64,000 nucleotides of DNA from Larix kaempferi (GCA_027924585.1 BSBM01000320.1:997501-1061500); one strand, 5' to 3'. Shown: positions 48,255 to 59,533, numbered from the stretch's first letter. A program made the numbers and translations. Notes: a model not told the origin generated them from the sequence alone.

Positions 48255-48905
48255 CTATTTGCTACGGCCAAAATTAGTACGAAGAGCATGCACCAAGACG
48301 CGGTTAACAACCTCTATTTGGCCGTCCGTTTGAGGATGGAAGGCTGTGGAGAATTTAAGTTGACAGCCAAGCAGTGCCCAGAGTGTCTTCCAAAAGGCAC
48401 TTAGGAAGCATAAGTCTCGATCTGAAATGATGTTGCTTGGTAGGCCAAAATGAAGCCACACATGTTGGAAATATAGTTCTGCTATTTGGGAGGTTGTAGT
48501 GGTCTTTGTGCAATCCAGGAAGAGAGCCATTTTACTGAAATGACATACGACTACCCAACTTGCATCATGTTTTCGTTGGGTAGTGGGTAGTCCACTTAAG
48601 AAATCCATAGAAACTGATTCCCATGGCCTGGAAGGTATCGGGAGAGGGATATATAAACCATGCTTTCTATTTGATGGTTTTGATTGAGAACATAAGGTGC
48701 AGGCTCTTGTGAATCCCTCTACTTGAGGTTGAAGAGAAGGCCAATAGAAATGGTGTTGGAGGTGTTGTATGGTCTTAGTGGTACCAAAATGGCCTCCACA
48801 TGTAGATGCATGAGCTTCTTTAATGAGCAGCAAATGATCATTAGACAGTGGGACACATAGCAAATTTAACTTGTAGAGCCACCCGTCACGGATGGTGTAG
48901 TCCAA
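48255..48905 (-). pseudogene. Ty3/gypsy integrase core
   Basis: The 217-residue frame contains the zinc-binding HASTCGGH...CTLC set. The catalytic triad appears complete: Asp in VSMDFLSGLP, Asp in SDRDLCFLSAFW and Glu in PQTDGQIEVVNR. The domain would insert the DNA copy into chromosomes. A stop (AAATAG) cuts it off from its C-terminal region, and a stop separates it from the upstream RNase H, so the polyprotein is broken although the core motifs survive. Confidence 0.85.
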
Positions 48906-48965
48906 AAAAGGAGTCTAGTTGATGACTGTAGGGTCATGTAATGCAACCCATGCTTCTTGAAAGTC

Positions 48966-49855
48966 TCAGTCAGTAGCATACTTATCTTTCCAGGCTTCAT
49001 AGGTAGCACAACGAACCTCGAGTAAGTGGAGCACTGGAGTGGGTGGCCTACTGAGTAGATCAACCATTTTGTTAGAGGTGCCCTTCTTATATTTAATAAC
49101 CAGATGGAATTGCTGAATATAGGCTACCCATTTGAGATGCCTTTGTTCTTGTATCTTTGATTGGGAATTAATGAAAATCAGAGGATGGTGGTCTATATGT
49201 AGAATCGTCTCCTTTCCCAATAGATAATGGCGCCCTTGCTTGACAGCTTGCACTAGGCTATAAAATTCCTTGTCATAGGTGCTATAGTTTTTCTTAGCAT
49301 CCGAAAGTGATTCGGAGTTGTAAGCAGCAGGATGTCCTCCATGTTTAAGCATGGCACCAATAGCATACTGTGAGGTATCTGACTCAATCTCAAATGGTTG
49401 AGAGAGGTCTGGAAAATGCAATACTGGAGCTGAACATAGAGCTTCTTTGAGGCGAACAAAGTTGCAGGTGGCTTCGTCATTCAAAATAAAGGTAGCAGTG
49501 CGATTGGATAGCTGATGTAAACGACGAGCAATCTGAGAGAAATGTAGAACAAACTTACGATAAAAATTTATGCCACCTAGGAATCTTTTTAGTTGGATGG
49601 CTGAAGAAGGCATTGGCCATTGCTTTAATGCTTTGATGCGTGCAGGATCAGGCTGAATGCCTTCTGATTCCACCACAAAACCCAGGTATGGAACTGAGCG
49701 CTGGCCAAAATAAGATTTCTTTTCTTTAACCTGCAACTTGTGGTCTCTAAGTATTTCAAGAACTTGTCGAACATGCTGAAGATGTGTTTCCCATGACTTA
49801 CTAAAGATCATAATATCATCTAAATATATAATCACAGTACGACCCAAATGCTTCC
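48966..49855 (-). pseudogene. Ty3/gypsy reverse transcriptase C-terminus and RNase H
   Basis: On the minus strand from 49855: LRKHLGRTVIIYLDDIMIFS (catalytic YLDD), then VPYLGFVVESEGI, FLGGINFYRKFV, FEIESDTSQYAIGAML, YSLVQAVKQGRHYLLGKE and HPLIFINSQSKIQEQRHLKW, ending NKMVDLLSRPP. This is an uninterrupted RT thumb/connection and RNase H run of about 296 residues. The N-terminal RT half is absent: the sequence changes to LTR exactly at 49855/49856. The open frame continues in phase into the LTR, giving a 512-residue chimera with no ATG at the RT part. Confidence 0.85.
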
Positions 49856-50694
49856 TGAGAGTGCATGCAGCATTGGACAAATACCATTCCTGGGCATCTT
49901 CAACTTTCCATAGGGAAATTCGTGGGAGAATGCAGCGAATGTGGGGGGAAGGAGCACAACCCTGCAAAGGAGTAGCTGGGTGTACAGGTCTGCTAATGAA
50001 TAGCTGGGCGAAGGAGTAGTTGGGCGAATGAGGGATCACATGGTATGCTAGGCGTTTTAGGGTTGAGGATGCATTGAGATGGAGAGGCGAGTGAGGTGTA
50101 TGTGAAGGGAAATGGGCGTGAGAGTAGGCCAAGCGTGATTTGTTGGGCAGAGAATTAAGTGGGTCGCATGAGCATTTGAGAGTGGATGGGAGTGCAGGCC
50201 CAAAAAGGGGGTTGCGTGCAATACATGGGCGTGATGTTGGACCATGATAGGCGTAGATGGAAGGGATCCTTCCCCAAACGAATGCGTGATTGATGAAAAA
50301 TGGAGGCAAAGGTTGAGTGGGCAGAAATGGTGGGGGAATGTGCAGGTGAAAAGAATTGGACGGTGCTGAGCGTGAGTGATGGAGAAGACAATGTGAGCTA
50401 GGCGTGATAGAAGGGGGGAAGCAGTGAGGTTGGAGTATGAAGACGAGGGGCAGACTGAGTGGGAAGTCTGCAGAACCAGAGCATGGAGATGGGGCTGAAT
50501 GCAAAGAGAAGTAAACACTTCAAGCAGAAAACCTAATATGTAAAAGAAAAAGAATTACCTTCTCTCAAACGATCCTAGCTTTGTATTAGATGGCAGGTCC
50601 TTTTATAAACAAAATGACCTAACTTATTTACGTAATTATGTTCTAATACAATTAACACACTTAACTAATTTTATTATTACTCATGTCCATTATG
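49856..50694 (-). repeat. LTR copy fused to reverse transcriptase
   Basis: Matches 46705-47545. It begins (plus view) TGAGAGTGCATGCAGC, directly after RT sequence, and stops at 'ccattatggg' before the final 30 or so bases of the LTR. Confidence 0.8.
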
Positions 50695-51200
50695 GGCCAT
50701 GGGCGTGATGCTGGACCGTGATAGGCGAAGATGGAAGGGATCCTTCCCCAAACGAATGCGCGATTGATGAAAAATGGAGGCGAAGGTTGAGTGGGCAGAA
50801 ATGGTGGGGGAATGTGCAGGTGAAAAGAATTGGACGGTGCTGAGCGTGAGTGATGGAGAAGACAATGTGAGCTGGGTGTGATAGAAGGGGGGAAGCAGTG
50901 AGGTTGGAGTATGAAGACGAGGGGCAGACTGAGTGGGAAGTCTGCAGAACCAGAGCATGGAGATGGGGCTGAATGCAAAGAGAAGTAAACACTTCAAGCA
51001 GAAAGCCTAATATGTAAAAGACAAGAATTACCTTCTCTCAAACGAGCCCAACTTTGTATTAGATGGCAGGTCCTTTTATAAACAAAATGACCTAACTTAT
51101 TTATGTAATTATGTTCTAATACAATTAACACACTTAACTAATTTTATTATTACTCATGTCCACTATGGGTTGCAAAGAAGGCTAGCTTCTTTGTGGCCCA
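50695..51200 (-). repeat. Partial LTR copy
   Basis: Matches about 47077-47576 of the complete LTR and ends at the same GGCCCA terminus. It is joined to the preceding LTR copy at a short 'atggg' microhomology. Confidence 0.8.
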
Positions 51201-51673
51201 CAATACCTCCAAAATAAATGTAAAGCAAAACCCTCAATTGCTAAACATGAAAATGACTCTTTCGAGGGACTTCGTGAGGGAGATAACCCTCCACGCCTTT
51301 CCCTGAAGAAGAGGTACAATTTATTAATAAGTATTTTATTTCCAACTACCAAGTTACATTTAAGCAATGGGACAAACAGCTAGTTAGCAGGCACATTTAA
51401 TATCAATCTTGAATTATATCTCCACGTTGGATGCTCCAACGAACTGCTTGGATTACTAAGCGTTATGATAGCATAGTCCTTAATTAAACGAATACCCACC
51501 ACGGTCAATTGGATTAACCATGGAGCACATTCATTAATGCTTTGCATTAACTTATGCTAAGTAAGCTCCCATCGTGGAGCATTAACAATGGAAAACATCA
51601 ATGCATAAATATGAACTTTGGTCAATATTAAATCTATAGAACAAATTTAATGAGGTAAAGTTCGAGTCCTCTT
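51201..51673. other. Spacer between two LTR elements, no gene
   Basis: No reading frame or repeat partner was recognised. Confidence 0.4.
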
Positions 51674-52474
51674 TGTGAAAATCCTCACAGTAGATCTAAG
51701 AGCTGATGTATACCTCACAAGAAAGATTATGATCAAGCAGGAAGATAGAAGAAGAGTGGTTAATGCAGTGTAAATGAGCAACAGAATAATAATATAGTAG
51801 AACTCGGATAGAAGCAAAATAACTTCTCACACACTCTATTTCATTAATCACAAATATGAACAATAAATAGTACAATGGTGGAGAGGATTCGAATGCCAAG
51901 GTGGCAATTCGAATTAGCCTCTCATAGAGTGATCATCAGATCAATAGAGTGTCATCAGAGCACAACTAGGAGTCCTCATCATCATCAGTGGAGTCATCAA
52001 TGCACAAGTAACTGTCAACCGGATGTCAAACTAAGTCTAACTGACTGTTGTAGGTGTAACTGGCACATGGAGGCACTAACTGAATGAAGGAGGCTCAGTG
52101 GAGGGCACATGAGGAGCTAACTAGAGTTAGAATGGGAAGTCTAGTCTCACTGGAGGTCTATCGGAGTGAGACAGTCAGTTGAGAGTCAGTCTAGCCTTAA
52201 ATCAAGGAAAGAACTAAAGATAACTCAACTAACTGAAGTGCAATTGAGTGGTAGGTGAGAGAGGGCGCATGAGATGCATGTAACTACATGCAGGGTGCAC
52301 TAAGCACTAGGAGGGATAAAACTGATCAGTGAGAAGCTCTCGGGGTTAGCTAACTGAGGGCTAGGTGTTGGAACTGATGACTGGGATGCATGCAGAAGGC
52401 ATGCTTCATGCAGAAATGCATGCAAGATTGAAAATGCTGGTAGGACTAGGATGGAGTATAGGAATATCCTAACA
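51674..52474 (-). repeat. 3' LTR of the gag-only element
   Basis: 801 bp, starting TGTTAGGATATTC and ending GAGGATTTTCACA on the minus strand. It matches the interrupted 5' LTR (53844-53998 plus 58394-59036) closely. One visible difference is an extra 22-bp or so word ('atgcatgcagaaggcatgc' region) near 52385. Confidence 0.85.
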
Positions 52475-52483
52475 CTCCCCCTT
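52475..52483 (-). other. Polypurine tract
   Basis: AAGGGGGAG on the minus strand, immediately before the 3' LTR. In LTR retrotransposons this primes plus-strand DNA synthesis. Confidence 0.75.
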
Positions 52484-52962
52484 AATCCATCCTGGGCCTT
52501 GGTAACTGAGACCAAAGGTCACCCAATACAATGAATAATAATAACAGTCAATAAACCGAGGAAGTGGGAAAAACCTCATGGGAAAAATACCCCCCATCAA
52601 AATAGACTGTAGGGCACACCAAAAATAAATGCTCCAAACTCAAGCAGGTGTGATGCTTGGTCATATGTCTGGAGGTATCTTCTTCTTAGGAAGAAGTGGT
52701 TCATGCTCAAATTGTACTTGCTCTTCAGATCGAATGTGATGAGAACAAATCCAAAAGTATGAGGATGATCCTTGAACCTGTGATTCGAATCAGTTGAGGT
52801 AGGATAAAAAACATGAATGTGTAGATAGTCTTTTGTTTTCTCCTTTGAACCATCATGGGTGAGATTATGCTCAAAAGAACCATCAAATGTCAGTGATTGC
52901 TTGGAATACAAATCAAATCCAAGACTTGAAGAGTGGTTTCTTAAGATCTCCTTTGAACCATT

Positions 52963-53679
52963 TCAAGTGAGGTCTAAACAATTGAATATATGAGAAATTA
53001 TCCCAAGCGAATGGAAATGGCCATCATCTTTAATAACCTTCTGAAAGCATGAAATAATGATCTTACAGTAGTAAATACGAGGTGATTGATCAAGGAGAGT
53101 GAATGCATTGCCTCCAATGGCTGATTCAACCTCTGAAACATTCATGATATCATGATGCAAACCAACAGACTCTGGTGCAAGAGAGGATTTAGGAACCTCT
53201 GCAATTTCTAGAGTGTGATCTGGCACAGAATTCGAAATAGAATAAATTTGGAGCATGAGTGTAGAATCTGCAAGTTCTTCTTCTTTGTGGACAACTTCAA
53301 TATGAGATATGTTTGATATTGATTCATGATCAGAGAGATCATCAAGGAGGGAGAATGCATCATTGGGCTTGATCTCGAAAGGGTTTGGACCAATCCCTTC
53401 ATTCTGTTTACCAAATCTTTCATCCAGATGGGCCCATAGCTCTTTTGGAGATTCAGCAGAATCAATGAAGTGGGTAAACATACAACGAGACATAGCAAGC
53501 ATCATTGCTCTAGAGACACTGTCACCTTTATTTAACCAGTCATTCTCTTCTTCAAAGGATTCGAACTCTCTTTCAAAACAATAATAAAAAAGACCATGTA
53601 TTTTCAAATGTGCTATCATCTGTGGTTTCCATTCATCATAGTTGAATGGAGAAAGAGGATGGATTTCTTCTGAATACAT
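52963..53679 (-). CDS. Copia-type Gag-like protein (no pol)
   Basis: The chosen start is the Met at 53679 (MYSEEIHPLSPFNYDEW), because the upstream residues are unlike Gag; the open frame itself runs up to 53772. The segments HPLSPFNYDEWKPQMIAHL, SRAMMLAMSRCMF and SPKELWAHLDERFGKQ fit the DUF4219/UBN2-type Gag of Ty1/copia elements: a Trp-containing start, then an Ala-rich helix, then the 'ELW..L...FG' motif. The C-terminal half is acidic and has no zinc knuckle. The frame (about 238 residues) is uninterrupted, while other retrotransposon genes in this window are broken. The presumed role is particle formation; there are no enzymatic domains. I cannot tell whether it is expressed. Confidence 0.65.
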   Translation of the reverse strand: MYSEEIHPLSPFNYDEWKPQMIAHLKIHGLFYYCFEREFESFEEENDWLNKGDSVSRAMMLAMSRCMFTHFIDSAESPKELWAHLDERFGKQNEGIGPNPFEIKPNDAFSLLDDLSDHESISNISHIEVVHKEEELADSTLMLQIYSISNSVPDHTLEIAEVPKSSLAPESVGLHHDIMNVSEVESAIGGNAFTLLDQSPRIYYCKIIISCFQKVIKDDGHFHSLGIISHIFNCLDLT

Positions 53680-53828
53680 GGAAGTTGTAGAAGACCTACA
53701 AAAACAATAGAAAATGTCTGCAACTACTACTGCTGCAAAAGTGTAGAAACTGTTGCAACTACTGCACCTCAAATCTTGATAATAACCTGCAAAAAACTCT
53801 CAGGAATGGAGATAGGCAATACTCTCAA

Positions 53829-53843
53829 CAGGCTCTGATACCA
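53829..53843 (-). other. Primer-binding site (initiator tRNA-Met type)
   Basis: TGGTATCAGAGCCTG directly follows the 5' LTR end on the minus strand. This is the usual plant LTR retrotransposon site for priming by tRNA-Met. Confidence 0.85.
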
Positions 53844-53998
53844 TGTGAAAATCCTCACAGTAGATCTAAGAGCTGATGTATACCTCACAAGAAAGATTAT
53901 GATCAAGCAGGAAGATAGAAGAAGAGTGGTAAATGCAGTGTAAATGAGCAACAGAATAATAATACAGTAGAACTCGGATAGAAGCAAAATAACTTCAC
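53844..53998 (-). repeat. 5' LTR of the gag-only element, inner part
   Basis: Matches 51674-51829. It ends at the TTCAC target duplication where the nested element begins. Confidence 0.85.
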
Positions 53999-56900
53999 TG
54001 TAATGTCCCCAAAATAGTAAAATAAAAAAAAAAAATTCTTCTTCTTGCTAGTTTGCCTAACATAGATTATATATTTATAAATTAATTCCAGCATTGTGAA
54101 AAGTATCGGTACTTGTATTCAGTATTTAAGAGTTTAGGAAAATTCCTAGCAAGGTAGTTTTTATCAGTCATGTTTTCATTGCGGAAGTAATTGTGATGAG
54201 TATGTTTTATGAAAAGTTTAACCATGAAATAGTATTAACAGTCTCATTTCCTCTTATATTCTCTAAATACATGTTTAAAATGTAAATTGTCTAAATGTCA
54301 ATCCTCAGGCATGATGAACCTGATGAGAGAAGTTAAAATACCCTGAAACTTGGGGTTGATCTATGCACCCCTGGCAGAGTCGCCGAGAGGTAAGGTATGA
54401 AAGTTTGAAACCTATCGACTTACTTAGCGATTTCGTTAATACATATCTATTTGTCATATTCTTGCAGGTGTTCTGCGGTGGCCATTCGATGGACAACTCC
54501 ACCATGTAAAAACTCTCAAAGTGAAAACACCCTTTGTGCAAAACATGAATGGGTTAAGATCTTTGTCTTAGTGATAATTAACCAAGTGTTTGAGTCTACA
54601 CATCTATACTATATAGTTTGCAATCGCATTAGAGTAATATCATGGTAGTTGGATGTCTTAATGGTGCACATGGATGTCATGTGGCCTTTGGCCAGCTGGG
54701 ATAAGGGTCTTAGCTAGGGTTTGCACAAAAGTTTCCAAATCGTGGTTTCTTTGTCTTATGGTTGGGAGGGGGTTTTGGCTTGTTGTGAGGTAGCTACGCC
54801 TGGCCCGAGCTACGCTCATGGCCAGGGTATCGTTGATGATCATGGAGGGTGATGGTAATGGACGAATCCTACCAGGTAACTCATTCCAATGTAAATACTG
54901 CGTTTTATTCCAGTCTTTAGTCTCAGGCTAAAATAGATGTTCAGGCCCTAATTTGCATTGGCTTGCCTCTGTCGACAGGTATGGAGTCGTGGTGCGAAAT
55001 CTCTGTGTTTTGGGAAAAATGGAATCCAACACTTAGCTATGTTTTGGGCACTTGAAATGGTAAGTCCAGGGTTCCTTCAACCCTTCACACCTTCCTGTCT
55101 CGGTTGTGGAAGAAGACTCTGCTTGGAATGTATGAGGGAGGCTTAGTGTTTCCTTTGGCTCACTATGGTTTTGAAGTCTCGAATGTGGTCGCCTTTGGCT
55201 GGACCGGGGAGTTGGAAAATGTTGTAAATATTATTTTGATGGGTGAACTCCTGTAGATTCCCATACTTTCAGTAGGGTTTAATAATTTGGTCTTGGGTGA
55301 TTTCAATGATATTCGTACCTATGCAAAAAAATGGATGTTGAAATAATATTTTCCCTGTATTTACTTGTGGAGGTCGTTTTGATAATTGCAATGTGAAATG
55401 GGTTTCTGCGTTTTCCTTTTCTATGAGACCCAAATGGCTGTGTAAAGAAGTTATGGTTACTGTATTTCTTTAATGCTGCTTTGTCAGTCTAAATCTTTGG
55501 TGGTAAGTCGTTTTTCCCATTTAATGGAGTCCACGCTAACAAATGAGATTCAACCTAGCTCTATTCCGCATTTCTTATGGCGTAAGAGAATTTATGTGAA
55601 TGTATATGTTGTTGTTCTTTTAACCTGTAGAGAGTCGATTTGTTCTTCTAAATGACAAATCTGTATTTCGTGGATGCCGGTGGTACTTCTGTCAGTTGTC
55701 TAGTTTAATAAATGTGACCTGGGCGTTTGTGTAGCTCCCGGGGTTTGATATCCCAACCTGTGGCTATTAGATTGGAATGTATGGGCACCTATCATTTTTC
55801 TATGGGATTCGATCCTTGAACTGGGAGAGGTGCTCATCAGGGTTTCAAGTTTAAAATGTAATTTACAAGTCTGAGTTTGTGCTTGTGTGTAGTTGTAACC
55901 TTCATATATATGTTGCGTTTTCATTATGACTCCAAGGAGGAAATCGTGGTCAATGTAGCCTGCATGTTGTGTTGTTTAGAGTTTGACTTCTGGAATTTTA
56001 AATAATGGAACCTTCAATTCTACCTACGAATTCTAGTTTACTGTTTGCAAAAATGTTGAAAGAATTATTGGTAGCTAACGTAGAATAATTATATGGTTGT
56101 TGTGTGCCTACGTTTCTTGATATGAGATATCCTTTAAGAGTTTCGATGGCTAGCTTACTATGTTTGCTATTCCTATTTGGTGATTCTTAAGAGAAGAAGG
56201 GAAAAGAATAAAGGAACAGAATTATAACCCTAACTCTAAAAAGAATCGGTCTACTGTTTGCAATGAAATCGTTTTCCTACCCAAAATTAGTAGATAGAAT
56301 GGGAATGTCAAAAGATTTTAGTTGGAACTACTTTGTAATTAATTCTGAATAAGTTCTTTCCAGGTTTTAAGAGCCTTTGAGGGTTTCAATACTTAGGCCA
56401 AAACCTTTGCTAGACTAGCTCTTTATTAAGAAATATTACAGGGAGAAGTGGCACCCATATTATGAAATGGTAAAATGTTTCTAACCAAAAAACATATCTA
56501 TTTTTAAGGAAATAATAATCCTAGCTTAGAAAAAAAAATGGAAACAAAAAAGGGAAAATACACAGTTATAAAATCTTTCGAATAGCAATGAGAGAGTTCC
56601 TAAGTTTTCTGATGGTGCGATGTCTAGCACAGGCTAGCTAGGCTAGACCTGCTAGACCCTCCACTGGTTTCTGGGACAAACCTCTAAGTTGATAACATTT
56701 GTGTTAAGAATTAAATAATGCTGAACCATTAATTCTAGTCTAAAAAGCCTAACATCTACTATAACTGGAAATGGGAAAATTAACATTACATACATGGTTG
56801 ATTTGGAACTTGATCCTCTCCTGTAGAATCCTGCACACTCAAACAATATTCAATGCAGAAACTTTTGAGCCTAGCTAACCTGTTAGGATGATTTCTTAGT

Positions 56901-57734
56901 TGGATAAATTTGGGGCTACCATGTTCCTCCAAACCATGACCCTTAGACTGTTCCTGGTTCTAACTGGATCCCCCCGAGCTGGTTCCAACATGCAATGAGA
57001 GATAGAGACCCTAGGTTCACTGCTGGTTCAGAACTGGAATTATTATGTGAGACTGCTTCAGTTTCTTGGAGCAGAAAACTTCTCTCTGATTACCATAAGA
57101 GAATGATAATGAAAAAGAATGATGATCCCCCAACTTGGGATCTGCCCTCTTTATGTAGGGGAGTATTGAATTATGACTGTTGGAATAATTAGTTTCTTTA
57201 AATTAAATAATATAAAATTTAAAAGATATTATCTACTAAAATATTTTGTCCTCTTGAACTAGGACTTCTCACTTGTTTTAACTATAAGTGATGTTAATCT
57301 TTAAATCTTTTCATAATAATAATAATACAATAATTATAATTCAACCTAAATATTAATAAATAATATTTAATAATGTGGCAGCCCACTTATGCATAAATAT
57401 ATATATATATATTATTATTATTAAAGCTCTTAATAATAATATTTAGCCTTGAGGCCTTTAAGCCTTTGAGCATTTTGTTATCATAAGACTATTCTTAGTC
57501 AATCCATACTTTAGGTTATGGCAATTATCTTTTATGTATCTTCACATGATACTTCTTTTAAACATTAAGGATATGGTCCAATTCTTTGGACGGTCTTTCG
57601 GTAAGCTTGGATAGGCACCTCTGGTCTCTAGTCTCTCTCTTGCATGTCGGATTCCCTCGTTTAACATGGTAGTTCCCGCAGTATTTGATGATAGATAAAA
57701 GATGAATCATTTAACCATATTAAATAAATGTGAT

Positions 57735-57880
57735 GAAAGTAGAAGTGCTATTCAGAGTCTTTCCGACTCAAGACTTTGATATTTAGTAACCCCGAGTGCT
57801 TTTCAGAGCCTTTTAACTCAACACTTTCACATGGGTGTTACGCTAGTGCAATTCCAGAGCTTCCTACTCAACACTAGTGC
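57735..57880. repeat. Three hairpin-like repeats, period about 51 bp
   Basis: Three related units read 'agtgct-ttcagag-...-actcaacact'. The third has a perfect 6-bp outer stem (CTAGTG at 57843 with CACTAG at 57872-57877). In the second, GTG pairs with CAC; in the first, AAGT pairs with ACTT. Confidence 0.5.
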
Positions 57881-57961
57881 TAGAATGCGGTTGTGAGGCA
57901 CATCTAGAATATTCAAGTGGCCTCGGATCCGGTATTCATTTCTCAAGCTTGGGGTGCTCTA

Positions 57962-58344
57962 GGGCTTATGCCCAACACTCAATGTACCTCAGGGCTTACT
58001 CCCATTACATAAACATTCTTCTAGGTACATCGGGGCTTATGCCTAGTACGTAGTTTATATGTGTGTTTTTGAGTCCACGCTCAACACACTCATAAGTCAA
58101 TCATGTAAATTCATAGCTCTGCACAGTAAGTAACGAAAGATCATCTCAGTATATTAGGGTTTGTACCCATATCAAAGCTGAAGCACATCATCAAAACATT
58201 AGGGCTCCTCGCCCAGTATACACTCAAATAAAGAAGTTAGTCAGGGTCCATGCCCAGTATGTCAATATATAAAAGAATCAATCATAGGTGCTAGGGCTCA
58301 TGCCCAATACTCAAAATAAAACATATGTGCTGGGGCCGTGGCCC
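57962..58344. repeat. Array of eight small GGGC/GCCC hairpins
   Basis: Hairpin-like words occur at 57962 (gggcttatgccc), 57992 (gggcttactccc), 58034 (gggcttatgcct), 58157 (gggtttgtaccc), 58202 (gggctcctcgccc), 58244 (gggtccatgccc), 58294 (gggctcatgccc) and 58332 (ggggccgtggccc). They are usually followed by 'arta'. At 58157 both stem sides change together, C to T and G to A. Confidence 0.6.
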
Positions 58345-58388
58345 AATATAATAACAGAAATAGTTAGTCCAGAATTCGGGATATTACA

Positions 58389-59036
58389 TTCACACACACT
58401 CTAATTCATTAATCACAAATATGAAAACTAAATAGTACAATGGTGGAGAGGATTCGAATGAAAAGGTGGCAATTCGAATTAGCCTCTCATAGAGTGATCA
58501 TCAGATCAATAGATTGTCATTAGAGCACAACTAGGAGTCCTCATCATCATCAGTGGAGTCATCAATGCACAAGTAAATGTCAACCAGATGTCAAACTGAG
58601 TCTAACTAAGTGTGGTAGGTGTAACTGGCACATGGAGGCACTAACTGAATGAAGGAGGCTCAGTGGAGGGCGCATGAGGAGCTAACTAGAGTTATAATGG
58701 GAAGTCTAGTCTCACTGGAGGTCTATCGGAGTGATATAGTCAGTTGAGAGTCAGTCTAGCCTTAAATCAAGGAAAGAACTAAAGATAACTCAACTAACTG
58801 AAGTGCAACTGAGTGGTAGGTGAGAGAGGGGGCATGAGATGCATGTAACTGCATGCAGGGTGCACTAAGCACTAGGAGGGCTAAAACTGATCAGTGAGAA
58901 GCTCCTGGGGCTAGCTAACTAAGGGCTAGGTGCTGGGACTGACAACTGGGATGCATGCAGAAATGCACGCAAGACTGAAAATGCAAATAATGAAAATGTT
59001 GGTAGGACTAGGATGGAGTATAGGAATATCCTAACA
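58389..59036 (-). repeat. 5' LTR of the gag-only element, outer part
   Basis: Resumes with TTCAC and then matches 51831-52474 to the LTR terminus at 59036. Confidence 0.85.
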
Positions 59037-59533
59037 AATGGACCGAATCAACATAGTTAATAAACTACAAAAAAAATGGATAATCTAAAACAAGGCCATG
59101 ATTAATCCATTCGTTAAATATCATGTCTTCTAGGGCTTGAATTGTTAAACAAACATGCTAATTGATGATTATGAAAAGTATATAAAAACCACCTTAACAA
59201 GGTGAAGGCAGAATATGAATCTAATACAAATTCCTATTATTTTATAATAAGTTTTGTATGAATACAAGACTAGATAATATCATGATAAGATAGTTGCAAA
59301 TATATGTATGAAGGAATACAATGTTGTGGATTCCCTCCATAGGAAGATAAACAAATATGTGAATGTTGAGTTAAAGCAAGCATAGCATTATAATGACCAA
59401 GTAATAAATCTGATAGTGATGCTTAATTAAGCCAGTTAATAACTATAAACCTCTCAAGAAGACTTGTTATTTTTATTCAAATCTATGGTTCAAATCGATG
59501 GTGACTAAATATCAAATTCTTGACTTAACAAAT
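59037..59533. other. AT-rich spacer, no gene
   Basis: Lies between the gag-only element and the next TG...CA segment. Nothing was recognised. Confidence 0.4.

Larger units (their letters stand above)
46705..51200 (-). mobile_element. Minus-strand Ty3/gypsy element with rearranged 5' end
   Basis: The LTR at 46705-47576 lies downstream of integrase on the minus strand. The internal region 49855-47577 holds the C-terminal part of reverse transcriptase, RNase H and integrase. On the upstream side an LTR copy lacking its last 30 or so bases (49856-50694, plus-strand view) is fused to a second LTR lacking its first 370 or so bases (50695-51200). Gag, protease and the N-terminal half of reverse transcriptase are missing; the LTR end is joined directly to reverse transcriptase sequence. 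No 5-bp target duplication was found outside. Both deletion and LTR-LTR recombination are needed to explain the layout. Confidence 0.8.
53999..58388. mobile_element. 4.39 kb TG...CA insertion nested in an LTR
   Basis: Starts TGTAATGTCCCC and ends GGGATATTACA, with TTCAC duplicated at 53994-53998 and 58389-58393. Removing it and one TTCAC restores an LTR collinear with 51674-52474, so the boundaries are exact. TG...CA ends with a 5-bp duplication are typical of LTR retrotransposons. No internal second LTR, primer-binding site, gag or pol was found, so this may be a very long solo LTR or a non-coding element. Its last kilobase carries hairpin-like repeats. Plus/minus orientation is unknown. Confidence 0.8.
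51674..59036 (-). mobile_element. Gag-only LTR retrotransposon (TR-GAG-like, copia-type gag) with nested insertion
   Basis: All signals lie on the minus strand. The 5' LTR (59036 to 53844) is split by a 4.39 kb insertion. A primer-binding site follows it directly (TGGTATCAGAGCCTG, 53843-53829). A single gag frame (53679-52963) follows, then a polypurine tract (AAGGGGGAG, 52483-52475) and the 3' LTR (52474-51674). There is no pol. The internal region is only 1.37 kb, so the element must have depended on enzymes from another copy. Target duplication was not found at the outer ends ('ctctt' and 'aatgg'). Confidence 0.85.

Noticed and set aside
51669-59041. Target duplication for the gag-only element
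   Set aside because: The flanking pentamers 'ctctt' and 'aatgg' do not match, so none is claimed.
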